A stretch of DNA of 64,000 bases from Burkholderia sp. S171 (GTDB taxonomy: Bacteria; Pseudomonadota; Gammaproteobacteria; Burkholderiales; Burkholderiaceae). A model generated the notes under the pieces. It had not been told where the DNA came from. It did not search any database and was given only the letters and a program-made list of their open reading frames with translations. A program made the translations under genes and the position numbers. This document shows, piece by piece, positions 8,152-16,405 of the stretch; positions within the stretch are counted from its first letter, which is position 1, and each line of letters opens with the position of its first letter. The stretch covers positions 1-64,000 of the forward strand of contig NZ_LMUF01000033.1 of assembly GCF_009766085.1 (NCBI RefSeq), written 5' to 3'.

Positions 8152-9704
8152 TTCACTCCTTGCTCGGCCGCCATCGTGCGGGCTATGCGGACAGCGTCCC
8201 ACAGCGAAGGCAGAATGATGATCGACACAGGCACTGCCGTAATGACGATAAACGACTGCAACGCACTCACCCCACCCGCGCCCATCGTAATCAACACCGC
8301 GCCCACCAGACCCATGCCCACGGCCCAGAAAATCTTCAGCCAGTTGCTCGGCTCCCCCCGGTCACCGGTCACCGCCATCGCGATGGTATAGGCCATCGAT
8401 CCGCCGTTCGTCACCACCGAGAAAAAGCTGAGGAACAGGAACAGCGCGGAAACCAGATTGCGCAGCGGCATGGCCTGGGCAACACCGAGCAGCAGCGCTT
8501 CAGGTTGCGTGCCATGGCCGATCACGGCGCCCGGCGACTTCAGCTCAATGCCAATACCCGTTCCGCCAACCAGCGTGAACCACAGCATGGTGATGAGCGG
8601 CGCGGCAATCGAGAGCAACACCACCACTTCGCGGATCGTGCGTCCCCGCGAGACCTTCGCGACGTAGATCGCCATGATCGGGGCGTAGCCGATGAACCAG
8701 CCCCAGTAGAAGAGCGTCCATGAATTAAGCCACTTGCTGTCGCCGCGATACATCGCAGTCTGCGCGAAATCAACGATGTGCGTGGCGAATGCCTTGAAGA
8801 AAACCGTGGTGAGAAATTCCGTCGGCCCGAACAGATAGAGGAAAGCAGCGAGCCCGAGCATCAGCCACACGTGGATCTTGCAAACAAAACGCAAGCCTTC
8901 AAGACCGGCGATGCAGGCAGCCGTGAAGATTGCCGTGACTGCAAGAATGACGAGCGCCTGTGTTGTGATTGTATCGGGCACGTTCCAGACGGAATGGAGC
9001 ACATAGGCAATTTGCAGACCGAGAAAACCGATCGGTCCGATCGTGCCTGCGGCCACCGCGATGATCGATGTTGCATCGGCAATTGCTGCGATCGGTCCTT
9101 TGAGAGCACGCGCGCCGAACAGCGGATAGAGCAAGGTGCGCGGCGCAAGCGGCAAGCCCTTGTCGTAGTGCAGATGCATCAACACAATGCTTAGCAGACT
9201 ACCCAGTACTGCCCATGCGAGAAAGCCCCAATGCAGGAACGATTGCGAGAGTGCCGCGACGCCGGCCGCATACGTCTTGCCCTCTACCCCATAAAAGGGT
9301 GGCGGATTGACGAAATGCATCAAGGGTTCGGCAGCCGCCCAAAACGCGCCGCCACCGGCCAGCAATGCGCACATGATGATGACCACCCAGTTGAAGGTCG
9401 TATTGGAGGGTACTTGTCCTATACCGCCCAGCTTCACGCGTCCCAGCTTCGAGAACGCGATGCCCAGACTGACCGCGAAGGTGGCGAGCATCAGCACTTG
9501 CCAGTAGAGTCCGAAGCCCTTGGTGGCCCATCCGAAAGCGGTATCCACCGCCGTGGATAGCCAGCCCAGATTGACCATCGCTGCGATCAGGAACAGCAGG
9601 AAGAATCCGCCGCTGATCCAGAAAATGGGCCAGTCGATGCCGCCTTTGCGATGCTCCGACGCATCGCGATTGGCTTCAATGCTCGGCGTGGTTGGAATTT
9701 CCAT
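8148..9704 (-). CDS. BCCT family transporter (betaine/carnitine/choline type)
   Basis: A 518-residue member of the BCCT family, which takes up trimethylammonium-type or related zwitterionic compounds by ion symport. Twelve hydrophobic segments are apparent, beginning with IDWPIFWISGGFFLLFL. The diagnostic BCCT region is present (SWTLFYWGWFIGYAPIMAIY then VAKVSRGRTIREVV). The start at 9704 is supported by GGAGGAG directly upstream; the frame extends to 9791 but the extra residues are not family-like. It is the first gene of a tightly coupled three-gene operon. Confidence 0.9.
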   Translation of the reverse strand: MEIPTTPSIEANRDASEHRKGGIDWPIFWISGGFFLLFLIAAMVNLGWLSTAVDTAFGWATKGFGLYWQVLMLATFAVSLGIAFSKLGRVKLGGIGQVPSNTTFNWVVIIMCALLAGGGAFWAAAEPLMHFVNPPPFYGVEGKTYAAGVAALSQSFLHWGFLAWAVLGSLLSIVLMHLHYDKGLPLAPRTLLYPLFGARALKGPIAAIADATSIIAVAAGTIGPIGFLGLQIAYVLHSVWNVPDTITTQALVILAVTAIFTAACIAGLEGLRFVCKIHVWLMLGLAAFLYLFGPTEFLTTVFFKAFATHIVDFAQTAMYRGDSKWLNSWTLFYWGWFIGYAPIMAIYVAKVSRGRTIREVVVLLSIAAPLITMLWFTLVGGTGIGIELKSPGAVIGHGTQPEALLLGVAQAMPLRNLVSALFLFLSFFSVVTNGGSMAYTIAMAVTGDRGEPSNWLKIFWAVGMGLVGAVLITMGAGGVSALQSFIVITAVPVSIIILPSLWDAVRIARTMAAEQGVK

Positions 9705-9827
9705 GTCTCCTCCAGGAGGATAAATTGTTAAGGCACCCATACCAATACGTTGTTGGTTCAAGGTGGTGCCGGTTGAATTGTTCAAGGCCACACAGGGCGA
9801 TGGCTAATGCACTAACGGACTAGCGCA

Positions 9828-10856
9828 TTAACGCGCCGCCGCTGCGCCGGCCGACGCGTAAAGGTCACGGCTATTTTCTGCATCACGCAAGATCCTCATC
9901 CAGTTGCCACCCATGATCTTGGCGATGTCCGATTCGGCAAAACCTGCGTGATCCAGCGCGGCCGTCAGATTCGGAAAGTCCGCACTCGAACGGAACCAGT
10001 TGACCGGCTCGGGCCACGCGGCATTGTTCGCGCTGCCTTCGCCGAAATCGGTTTCCTTACTCCAGCGGCCGTTACGCATCCATTCGAGAACGCTGTACGG
10101 CTGCCCTTGGCACAGGTCGCTGCCAATACCAACGTGATCGATGCCAAGCAGATCGACGGTTCGCGCCACCATGTCAGTAAATTCACCGCGCGTGCAGCGG
10201 CTGCCGTTCTTCAGGTGAAAAGGATAAAGACTGAACCCGACCAGGCCACCGCGCGCGGCCAAAGCGCGTAAAACGTCGTCCGATTTGTTGCGTTTGGCTT
10301 CGTGAAAGAAGCTCGGATTGGCGTGGCTGATCACAATCGGCTGCTCGGAAATCTCGATCGCTTCCAGGGTCGAACGTTCAGCGCTGTGCGACATATCCAC
10401 GATCATGCCGACACGGTTCATCTCCTTGATCACCACGCGACCAAAGCGGGTAATGCCGCTATCTGACGATTCATAACAACCCGTCGCAAGTGGACTTTGG
10501 TTGTTGTATGTCAGTTGCATGGTGCGCACGCCGAGATCGCGGAAGACCTCGACAAGACCGATATCATCTTCGATCGGTGAACAATTTTGTAGTCCGTATA
10601 AAATTGCTATTTTCCCCATGCTCTTCGCGCGCAACACGTCGTCCATCGTGCGGGCTGGCATGACAAGGTCGCCATGGTGTTCATAGAGCGCGTTCCACTC
10701 GGCAATGCGCGACAGCGTTTCGCGCGCATTCTCCCAGTAGACGATCGTCGCGTTGACTGCTGTTACGCCTCCGGCGCGCATCTCTTCGAAGATCTGCCGG
10801 TTCCAGTTTGAGTATTGCGTGCCGTCGACAACAAGCAAGGAGCGATGCATGGTCAT
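9828..10856 (-). CDS. M19 (renal dipeptidase) family protein with degenerate metal site
   Basis: A 342-residue TIM-barrel protein of the membrane dipeptidase family. The fold is clear from DMSHSAERS, IVISHANPS and DHVGIGSDL. However, the N-terminal H-x-D metal motif (DGHND in active members) reads DGTQYSNW, and the metal-bridging Glu (GVEG) reads YGLQN. The two later His ligands are kept. Such DGxQYSNW proteins are, to my knowledge, found in glycine betaine/dimethylglycine catabolic loci of pseudomonads, so this is probably not an ordinary dipeptidase. It is 16 bp from the downstream aldehyde dehydrogenase's 3' side and on the same strand. Confidence 0.82.
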   Translation of the reverse strand: MTMHRSLLVVDGTQYSNWNRQIFEEMRAGGVTAVNATIVYWENARETLSRIAEWNALYEHHGDLVMPARTMDDVLRAKSMGKIAILYGLQNCSPIEDDIGLVEVFRDLGVRTMQLTYNNQSPLATGCYESSDSGITRFGRVVIKEMNRVGMIVDMSHSAERSTLEAIEISEQPIVISHANPSFFHEAKRNKSDDVLRALAARGGLVGFSLYPFHLKNGSRCTRGEFTDMVARTVDLLGIDHVGIGSDLCQGQPYSVLEWMRNGRWSKETDFGEGSANNAAWPEPVNWFRSSADFPNLTAALDHAGFAESDIAKIMGGNWMRILRDAENSRDLYASAGAAAAR

Positions 10857-10872
10857 GAGATGTCCCTGCCGT

Positions 10873-12339
10873 TCAGGCGCGCGTGTAGGAAGTTTTCAGC
10901 GTCGTATAGAACTCGGCTGCATTCGGGCCCTGCTCGCGCGGGCCGTAACTTGACGACTTGCGGCCGCCGAACGGCACGTGATAGTCGGTTCCTGCGGTCG
11001 GCAAATTCACCATCACGCAGCCCGCTTGTGCATGCCGGCGAAAATGCGTGGCGTGCTTGAGGGATTGCGTGACGATTCCCGCCGTCAGACCGAACTGCGT
11101 ATCGTTCGACACAGCCAGCGCCTCGTCGTAGTCGCGCACGGGTATCACGCAGGCAATCGGGCCGAACACTTCGTCGCGATTAAGCTGCATGGTGTTATGG
11201 CCGTCATCGAACAAAGCCGGCGACATGCAAAATGCGCGCTCGGGCCGCGCGAGATGTTCGCCGCCGAGCACCAGTCGCGCGCCTTCGCGTTTGCCTATAT
11301 CGATGTAGCGAAGATTCTGTTCAAGCTGCCCGCCGTCGATAACCGGCCCCATTTGCACGCCGTCGTCCAGCGCGCGTCCCACCTTCACGTTGCGTAGTTT
11401 TGTGGTCAGCCGCTCGACGAATTGCCGGTGCACAGCGTGTGTCACCACCAGCCGCGACGAGGCCGTGCACTTCTGTCCCGTGCCGGAATAGGCACCCTGG
11501 AACGCACACTCGACTGCGAGGTCAATGTCCGCATCGTCGAGCACGACAAGCGCATTCTTGCTGCCCATTTCCATCTGCAGCTTGATGAGGTTCGCCGCCG
11601 CGACGGCCGCGATACGCCGGCCGGTATCGAGCGAACCGGTAAATGAAATGCCGTTGACCGAGCGCGATCCCGCCAGCTCATTGCCAACCGATGCACCCGA
11701 ACCCATTAACAGGTTGAATGTGCCCGCCGGCAACGCCTGGCGGCTGATGATCTCAGTGAGGGCCCATGCGCTGGCGGGGGTCAGATTGGCCGGCTTGAAC
11801 AGGACCGCATTGCCGAATGCGAGGGCGGGCGCGATTTTCCAGCACGCGGTTGCCATCGGGAAATTCCAGGGCGTGATGACGCCTACAACGCCGAGCGCTT
11901 CCCGCTGGATATCGATCTCGACACCCGGGCGCACCGAATCAGCTTTGCCGCCCAACTGGCGAAGGACTTCGGCCGCGAAGTAATGGAAAAACTGGCCCGA
12001 TCGATAGACTTCACCGATGCCTTCCGCAAGCGTCTTCCCCTCTTCCCACGCCAGTTGCCGGCCAAGCTCCTGGCTGCGAGCAATCAATTCATCGCCGATA
12101 GCCCGCAGCACGTCGTGCCGCTTTTCGAGTCCGGTCGAAGCCCAGACCGGTTGCGCGACGGCTGCGGCTGCAATGGCCGCCTGCACCTGGGCGCTCGTTG
12201 CCTGCGTGTAGCGGCCGATCAGGTCGTCTGTGTCCGACGGGCTGCGGTTCTCGATAACCGTCTCGCCCGCTGCCCAGCGGCCGTCGATCCAGTTCAAATA
12301 GGTCTGCGGATTCATCATCGTTCTCAATGCGTTTGACAT
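10873..12339 (-). CDS. NAD(P)-dependent aldehyde dehydrogenase
   Basis: A 488-residue aldehyde dehydrogenase superfamily enzyme that oxidises an aldehyde to a carboxylate. Seen motifs: VGVITPWNFPMA (cofactor strand), FKPANLTPASAW (Lys), GISFTGSLDTGRRIA, LQMEMGSKNALVVLDDAD (general-base Glu), and SGTGQKCTASSRLVV with the catalytic Cys. The end PFGGRKSSSYGPREQG resembles ketoglutarate-semialdehyde and related dehydrogenases. It is the first gene of the minus-strand run and lies back-to-back with a LysR gene, its likely regulator. The substrate is unknown. Confidence 0.88.
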   Translation of the reverse strand: MSNALRTMMNPQTYLNWIDGRWAAGETVIENRSPSDTDDLIGRYTQATSAQVQAAIAAAAVAQPVWASTGLEKRHDVLRAIGDELIARSQELGRQLAWEEGKTLAEGIGEVYRSGQFFHYFAAEVLRQLGGKADSVRPGVEIDIQREALGVVGVITPWNFPMATACWKIAPALAFGNAVLFKPANLTPASAWALTEIISRQALPAGTFNLLMGSGASVGNELAGSRSVNGISFTGSLDTGRRIAAVAAANLIKLQMEMGSKNALVVLDDADIDLAVECAFQGAYSGTGQKCTASSRLVVTHAVHRQFVERLTTKLRNVKVGRALDDGVQMGPVIDGGQLEQNLRYIDIGKREGARLVLGGEHLARPERAFCMSPALFDDGHNTMQLNRDEVFGPIACVIPVRDYDEALAVSNDTQFGLTAGIVTQSLKHATHFRRHAQAGCVMVNLPTAGTDYHVPFGGRKSSSYGPREQGPNAAEFYTTLKTSYTRA

Positions 12340-12418
12340 GAGATCGATTCTAAGAACCCGCGTAAAATAATCAAAATCAATTGTTTATATAAAAATATTT
12401 ATAAAACTTATTCAGATC
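12340..12418. promoter_or_regulatory. Divergent promoter region, ALDH / LysR
   Basis: A 79-bp very A+T-rich intergenic region (many AAAT/TTTAT runs) between the divergent aldehyde dehydrogenase and LysR genes. Its length and placement fit the shared promoter/operator typical of LysR regulators. No single T-N11-A box could be singled out with confidence. Confidence 0.55.
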
Positions 12419-13339
12419 ATGGACAACTTCCCGGATGTGAAGATCACGCAGCTTCGGCATTTCGTGTCGGTCATTGAGCACGGAGGCTTCAAGGCAGCAG
12501 CGAAAGCCGTGTTTCGAAGCCAGCCGGCGTTGTCGCTATCGGTTAAGGAACTTGAAACCGCGCTTGGCACCCCGCTCTTCGAGAAGGGCAGCCATGCCAC
12601 TGCCACGCCCTTCGGCGCGATGTTTTATGGCGAAGCCAGAAAGCTCGTGGAGCACTACGAGCGCACGCTTTCGGCCGCCATCGATGTTGCACGGGTGCGG
12701 GGTGGCAGCGTGCGCGTTGCCGCTGTGCCGTCGATCGCGCATGAACTGTTGCCGCGTGCAATCAGCCGGTTCGCCGCGCGTTATCCCGGCATCCAACTGC
12801 ATGTGGAAGACGGCACCGCTGCGTACATCCACGATCGCGTGCGCTCCGGCGCGATCGATTTCGGAATCGCCAGTGAACCGGAGCAGGAATTCGAGCTGAG
12901 TTTTACGCCCCTGCTTGCAGACGTAATGTGCGTCGTCGTGAATTCCGGACACGCGCTGTTCAGGCAACGGCGCGTTGAATGGAGCGACCTGTCGGCGTAC
13001 CGGATGATAGGCAATGGCACGCTTCGCGCGCTGCCTCCCGCCGTACGCGAAGCGGCTGCCCTGCAGGATGAAATCTTCATCGCCAATACCACCACGCTGC
13101 TCGCCGCTGTGGAGGGCGGCGTAGGACTCACCGTGCTGCCCTATCTCGCGAAGCAACGATACCGCGACACGCTACGGTTCATCCCCATAGATGCACCGCG
13201 GATCGAACGCACGGTTGGGTTTGTCGAGCTTGGCGGAAGGTCGCTCAGTCCGGCGTCGGATGCGCTACGAGCGAGTTTTATCGAGGACCTCAACGCTTCC
13301 CGGTTTTCGGAACTGGTGCGCCGGCTGCTTCCTGGTTGA
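12419..13339 (+). CDS. LysR-family transcriptional regulator
   Basis: A 306-residue LysR regulator with an N-terminal winged HTH (LRHFVSVIEHGGFKAAAKAV, RSQPALSLSVKELE) and a C-terminal substrate-binding domain (RGGSVRVAAVPSIAHELLP, then IDFGIASEPEQEFEL). It is divergent from the aldehyde dehydrogenase and probably controls that gene, the dipeptidase-like gene and perhaps the BCCT operon. The inducer is unknown. Confidence 0.92.
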   Translation: MDNFPDVKITQLRHFVSVIEHGGFKAAAKAVFRSQPALSLSVKELETALGTPLFEKGSHATATPFGAMFYGEARKLVEHYERTLSAAIDVARVRGGSVRVAAVPSIAHELLPRAISRFAARYPGIQLHVEDGTAAYIHDRVRSGAIDFGIASEPEQEFELSFTPLLADVMCVVVNSGHALFRQRRVEWSDLSAYRMIGNGTLRALPPAVREAAALQDEIFIANTTTLLAAVEGGVGLTVLPYLAKQRYRDTLRFIPIDAPRIERTVGFVELGGRSLSPASDALRASFIEDLNASRFSELVRRLLPG

Positions 13340-13585
13340 GTGTGCGTCAGCGCGTCGGATGCATGCCATCGCCGCCAGAGCAGGCAAAAATTTCCGGACC
13401 GATAACGTCGGTACTGCGATGTTTGTTTGGCCTATCGTCTTTCGACTGGGTTATACCCGAAACATCATCCTGAGCCCTTCAGGACGTGTCGAAAAGAGTC
13501 GATATCCCGGACACGGGACTGAAAGTCCGGTCCGGAGATTGGAGAATTCCACGCGGCCTGTCGCACGGAATTCCGAGGTGAAAGT

Positions 13586-14752
13586 ATGGAAAAGAAAGTG
13601 CTCGTCGCGGTCGCCGCCGCGCTGATGTCTTCCGTGGGCGCGCTGCATCCCGAACCCGCCCGTGCCGCTGACGCCGCAGCCTCGGCCACGGCTTACGAAG
13701 ACTCGACCGTCGATGCATCTCTGGATCCCGGCGAAGAACGCGTCTCCGCCGATGGCGACAATCAGGCGCGCCTGAAGGACCTGCGCTATGCGTATTTCAT
13801 CGGCTATAACGCGCGCGCCAGGGAAGACTCGACATCCTATGCGACCTTGGGTGACGAGGTAAAACATCCGCCGAAGCAGCTTGCCGCGCCGGCCATGCCC
13901 GCATCGCCGAAGCCGTTTGCTGAGCGGGTTGCGCCGCCAAAGCGGGTCGTGGCGCAAGCGGCGTCGCCAAGGCAAGTATCCGCGCCGGTTGCATCGCCGA
14001 AGCGGATTGCTGCTGCACGAGTCACGCCGTCCAGGCTGGTCGTCGCACAGGCGGAGCCTGCTCCGCTGAAGCGCGTTCCCGCGCATGTCGCAGCCGTGCC
14101 GCAAAAGCATGTTTACCCGCAAGTCGAGTCTGTGCCGCCGAGGCGGGTCTATGCGCCAGTCGCGTCGTTGAAGCAGGCTTCGGTGCAGGTCGCGCCGCCT
14201 AAGCGGGCTGACGTGCAACGTGCGCCTTTGAAGCAGGTTTCTACACGGACTACGCCGTCGAAGATGTTTGCGACCGACTCCCAGCCGCCGATACTGATTC
14301 CGACGCAAGCCGTAACGGCATTGCCGGAAGCAAAATCGGACGATGACGGTGACGCACAGGTATCACAGAGTCGCTATTCACAGAACGCTCAGCGGGCGCT
14401 GCCGCAGTATCGGCAGGCCGATGAGGAATCGCATTACGCCGCGGAGCAACGGACTCAAGCGGCTCCAGCGACCCAAGCGACCCAAGCGGCGCAGAACCGA
14501 CAGCCCCAGCAATACGCGGCGGCGCCGGCCTATAACCAGTATCCGCCCGCTCAGTACCAACCGGCTTACGCGCAGTCCGCCTACGTACCTCGACCGCCTC
14601 CTCAAGCCGCGGTGCGGCAGGTCGTCATAGTGGCACGCCCGCCTGTTTATCCGGCCTATAACCAGATGTACACGCCGCCTGAACTGCGCCGCCCGTACCC
14701 CGCCGGTTACGGCAATTCGGGCCAGCCAGCGGGGTATCAGGGATGGGAGTAA
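13586..14752 (+). CDS. Secreted low-complexity Pro/Ala/Val protein with degenerate 11-12-residue repeats
   Basis: A 388-residue protein with a signal peptide (MEKKVLVAVAAALMSSVGAL, cleavage near PARA-AD). A short ordered part (DNQARLKDLRYAYFIGYN) precedes roughly ten degenerate repeats of about 11-12 residues between residues 95 and 230, in the form x-P-P/L-K-R/Q-V-x-A-x-V-A. A Gln/Tyr/Pro-rich tail follows (PAYNQYPPAQYQ). The design suggests an extended periplasmic or envelope-associated polypeptide. I do not recognise a named family. The basic Lys/Arg in every repeat could bind DNA, lipopolysaccharide or peptidoglycan; this is speculation. Confidence 0.72.
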   Translation: MEKKVLVAVAAALMSSVGALHPEPARAADAAASATAYEDSTVDASLDPGEERVSADGDNQARLKDLRYAYFIGYNARAREDSTSYATLGDEVKHPPKQLAAPAMPASPKPFAERVAPPKRVVAQAASPRQVSAPVASPKRIAAARVTPSRLVVAQAEPAPLKRVPAHVAAVPQKHVYPQVESVPPRRVYAPVASLKQASVQVAPPKRADVQRAPLKQVSTRTTPSKMFATDSQPPILIPTQAVTALPEAKSDDDGDAQVSQSRYSQNAQRALPQYRQADEESHYAAEQRTQAAPATQATQAAQNRQPQQYAAAPAYNQYPPAQYQPAYAQSAYVPRPPPQAAVRQVVIVARPPVYPAYNQMYTPPELRRPYPAGYGNSGQPAGYQGWE

Positions 14753-14854
14753 GCGCACTCGCTAGCTTGCGCCGCCGGGCGCGCACTGACCTACGTATGC
14801 AACGGACCGGTGTCTGCTTTATAGGAGGCTAGAGGCGCTTTCAGTGGGCTCACG

Positions 14855-15325
14855 TTATGCTGCAATGCGTTTGAAACTGACGTAGTAATCGTCGGTGTAG
14901 TAGCAGTCGCCGGTCTGCTTGCGCAGTCCGCCACACACAATGCGGCGCTGCCCGCGATCCGCTGAGCCCGGCGTGCGAACTGTGTATGCGTGGTAATAGC
15001 CGCGCGGATGTTGCGGCAACATTCCCGCGCTGTTGCGGAACAAGACACCATCTTCGCCAAAAGGGAAAGGGCCGCCCGCTTTGATCAGACGTAGCGTTTC
15101 GGCTGCTTCCCCCGGCAACTGCGCCTTGGTGACGGTGGTTAGCGCGCCTCGCTCCTGCGCGCCCGATGCGGCGGGTGTGCCGCTCGCGGCCTGCCCGAGC
15201 TGAGCCGGTGCCTGACTCGCGGATGCGCCCGATTCCTGAGTAGCGTTCCGCGATCCATCCTTGCCGCATCCGCCGAGGATCGCGCTTAAGGCAAGGACGC
15301 AAGAGAAAGCCCAAGCTCGCTTCAC
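14855..15325 (-). CDS. Lipoprotein with guanyl-specific RNase (N1/T1/Sa) fold, catalytic residues lost
   Basis: The GTG at 15325 is chosen (GGAG 11 bases upstream). It gives a 156-residue protein with a lipoprotein signal ending ILGGC (Cys20), a Ser/Ala/Gln-rich linker to about residue 60, and a C-terminal microbial ribonuclease domain. The domain matches RNase Sa clearly: FPFGEDGVLFRNSAGMLP, GYYHAYTVRTPG, DRGQRRIVCGG, CYYTDDYYVSF. The catalytic Glu (YYHEYTV in RNase Sa) is Ala113 here, and the catalytic His (DHY) is Tyr147. The Arg residues remain. It is therefore probably inactive as a nuclease, or uses the fold for binding. An ATG start at 15394 is possible but would spoil the lipoprotein signal. 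Confidence 0.78.
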   Translation of the reverse strand: MKRAWAFSCVLALSAILGGCGKDGSRNATQESGASASQAPAQLGQAASGTPAASGAQERGALTTVTKAQLPGEAAETLRLIKAGGPFPFGEDGVLFRNSAGMLPQHPRGYYHAYTVRTPGSADRGQRRIVCGGLRKQTGDCYYTDDYYVSFKRIAA

Positions 15326-15458
15326 GATACCGTTGTCTCCGGGTTGACCCGCATTCGACGACCACGAACGATTTAAGGGTATCGCTAATGGCAAAGCGAA
15401 TCAATGGCCGGCAGACATAGGGGGGTTTATTCAACGACCAGGCCGATGCGCGGGCGCT

Positions 15459-16220
15459 TCAGCCCTTAACCAACCCACCGTCGACAACCAGGTTTTGTCC
15501 CGTCACCGCGCGCGCCCACGGCGAGAGGAAGAACAGCACCGCGTCAGCGAACTCGGCGGGCGTCGTGACGCGGCGCAGCGGTGTGAATCCCGCGACCATA
15601 TCGAACACGGCTTCGGGCGTTGCGCTGCTGGCATCGGTGGTGCGCAGCAGACCGCCTGACACCATGTTCACCGTGATGCCATCGGGTCCGAGATCGTTCG
15701 ATGCAGTTCTCGTCAGCGCGAGCAACGCCGCTTTCGCCGCCGTGTAATCGTGATACGGCACGACGGGATTCTGGAACAGATTGGTCCCGACATTGACGAT
15801 GCGGCCGAAGCCAGCGGCGCGCATCGCGGGCAACGCAGCCTGAATCGTGTTGAGCGCGCCCTTGAGCGCCCCATCGATCTGCTGCTGAAAGCGCGCCCAT
15901 TTGATGTCGCCGATCTTCGGACGGGCGTCGCCATCGAAGCTGAAATCGGCTAATGCGTTATTCACCACGGCATGCACCGGCCGACCGCTTTTCGCGTGGG
16001 CTTCGTCGAAGAGACGCGCGACCGACGCTTCATCGGTGATATCGGCCTGGACCGCCACGACACGCGGCCCAAGCCGCTCGACGAGCGCTTTCGCCTGCGC
16101 GTCGCTGCGGCGATAGTTGATGACGACGCCAGCGCCTTCGCGTGCGAGCGCTTCGGTGATCGCCGCACCAAGCCCGCGCGCCCCGCCGGTCACGAGGACG
16201 TTTTGTTCAGCCAGTAGCAT
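15459..16220 (-). CDS. Short-chain dehydrogenase/reductase (FabG-like)
   Basis: A 253-residue classical SDR. Seen: TGGARGLGAAI (cofactor glycine motif), NNALADF, and the catalytic YTAAK (Y-x3-K) with the preceding GTN strand. The C terminus ends GQNLVVDGGLVKG, typical for FabG-like oxidoreductases. The start at 16220 is supported by GGAG six bases upstream; the longer frame to 16355 is not family-like. A single-gene unit of unknown substrate. Confidence 0.88.
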   Translation of the reverse strand: MLLAEQNVLVTGGARGLGAAITEALAREGAGVVINYRRSDAQAKALVERLGPRVVAVQADITDEASVARLFDEAHAKSGRPVHAVVNNALADFSFDGDARPKIGDIKWARFQQQIDGALKGALNTIQAALPAMRAAGFGRIVNVGTNLFQNPVVPYHDYTAAKAALLALTRTASNDLGPDGITVNMVSGGLLRTTDASSATPEAVFDMVAGFTPLRRVTTPAEFADAVLFFLSPWARAVTGQNLVVDGGLVKG

Positions 16221-16405
16221 CGATTTCTCCGAAGGTCGTTTTAGACAGGATCGGAGCATTATGCCGCACGCGTGTTTGGGTCGAATGCTAAGCCAGTGGC
16301 GTTTGAGGGGCTTCTCGCTCGTGCGGGCCAGACCGTTTTGTCGAACACATTCCAAGCGTACGTTAAGCGTTCTGGCAGCGACGGGCCGCGCTCGTCAAGT
16401 TAACA

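Noticed and set aside
13880..14260. Repeats within the secreted-protein gene considered as a CRISPR or minisatellite
   Set aside because: Units are degenerate at DNA level, lack spacers and keep the reading frame; they are protein repeats.
13451..14308. 285-codon Arg-rich open frame on the minus strand across the repeat protein gene
   Set aside because: It is a shadow of the repeat-rich gene on the plus strand, with an extreme Arg/Leu composition and no ribosome binding site.
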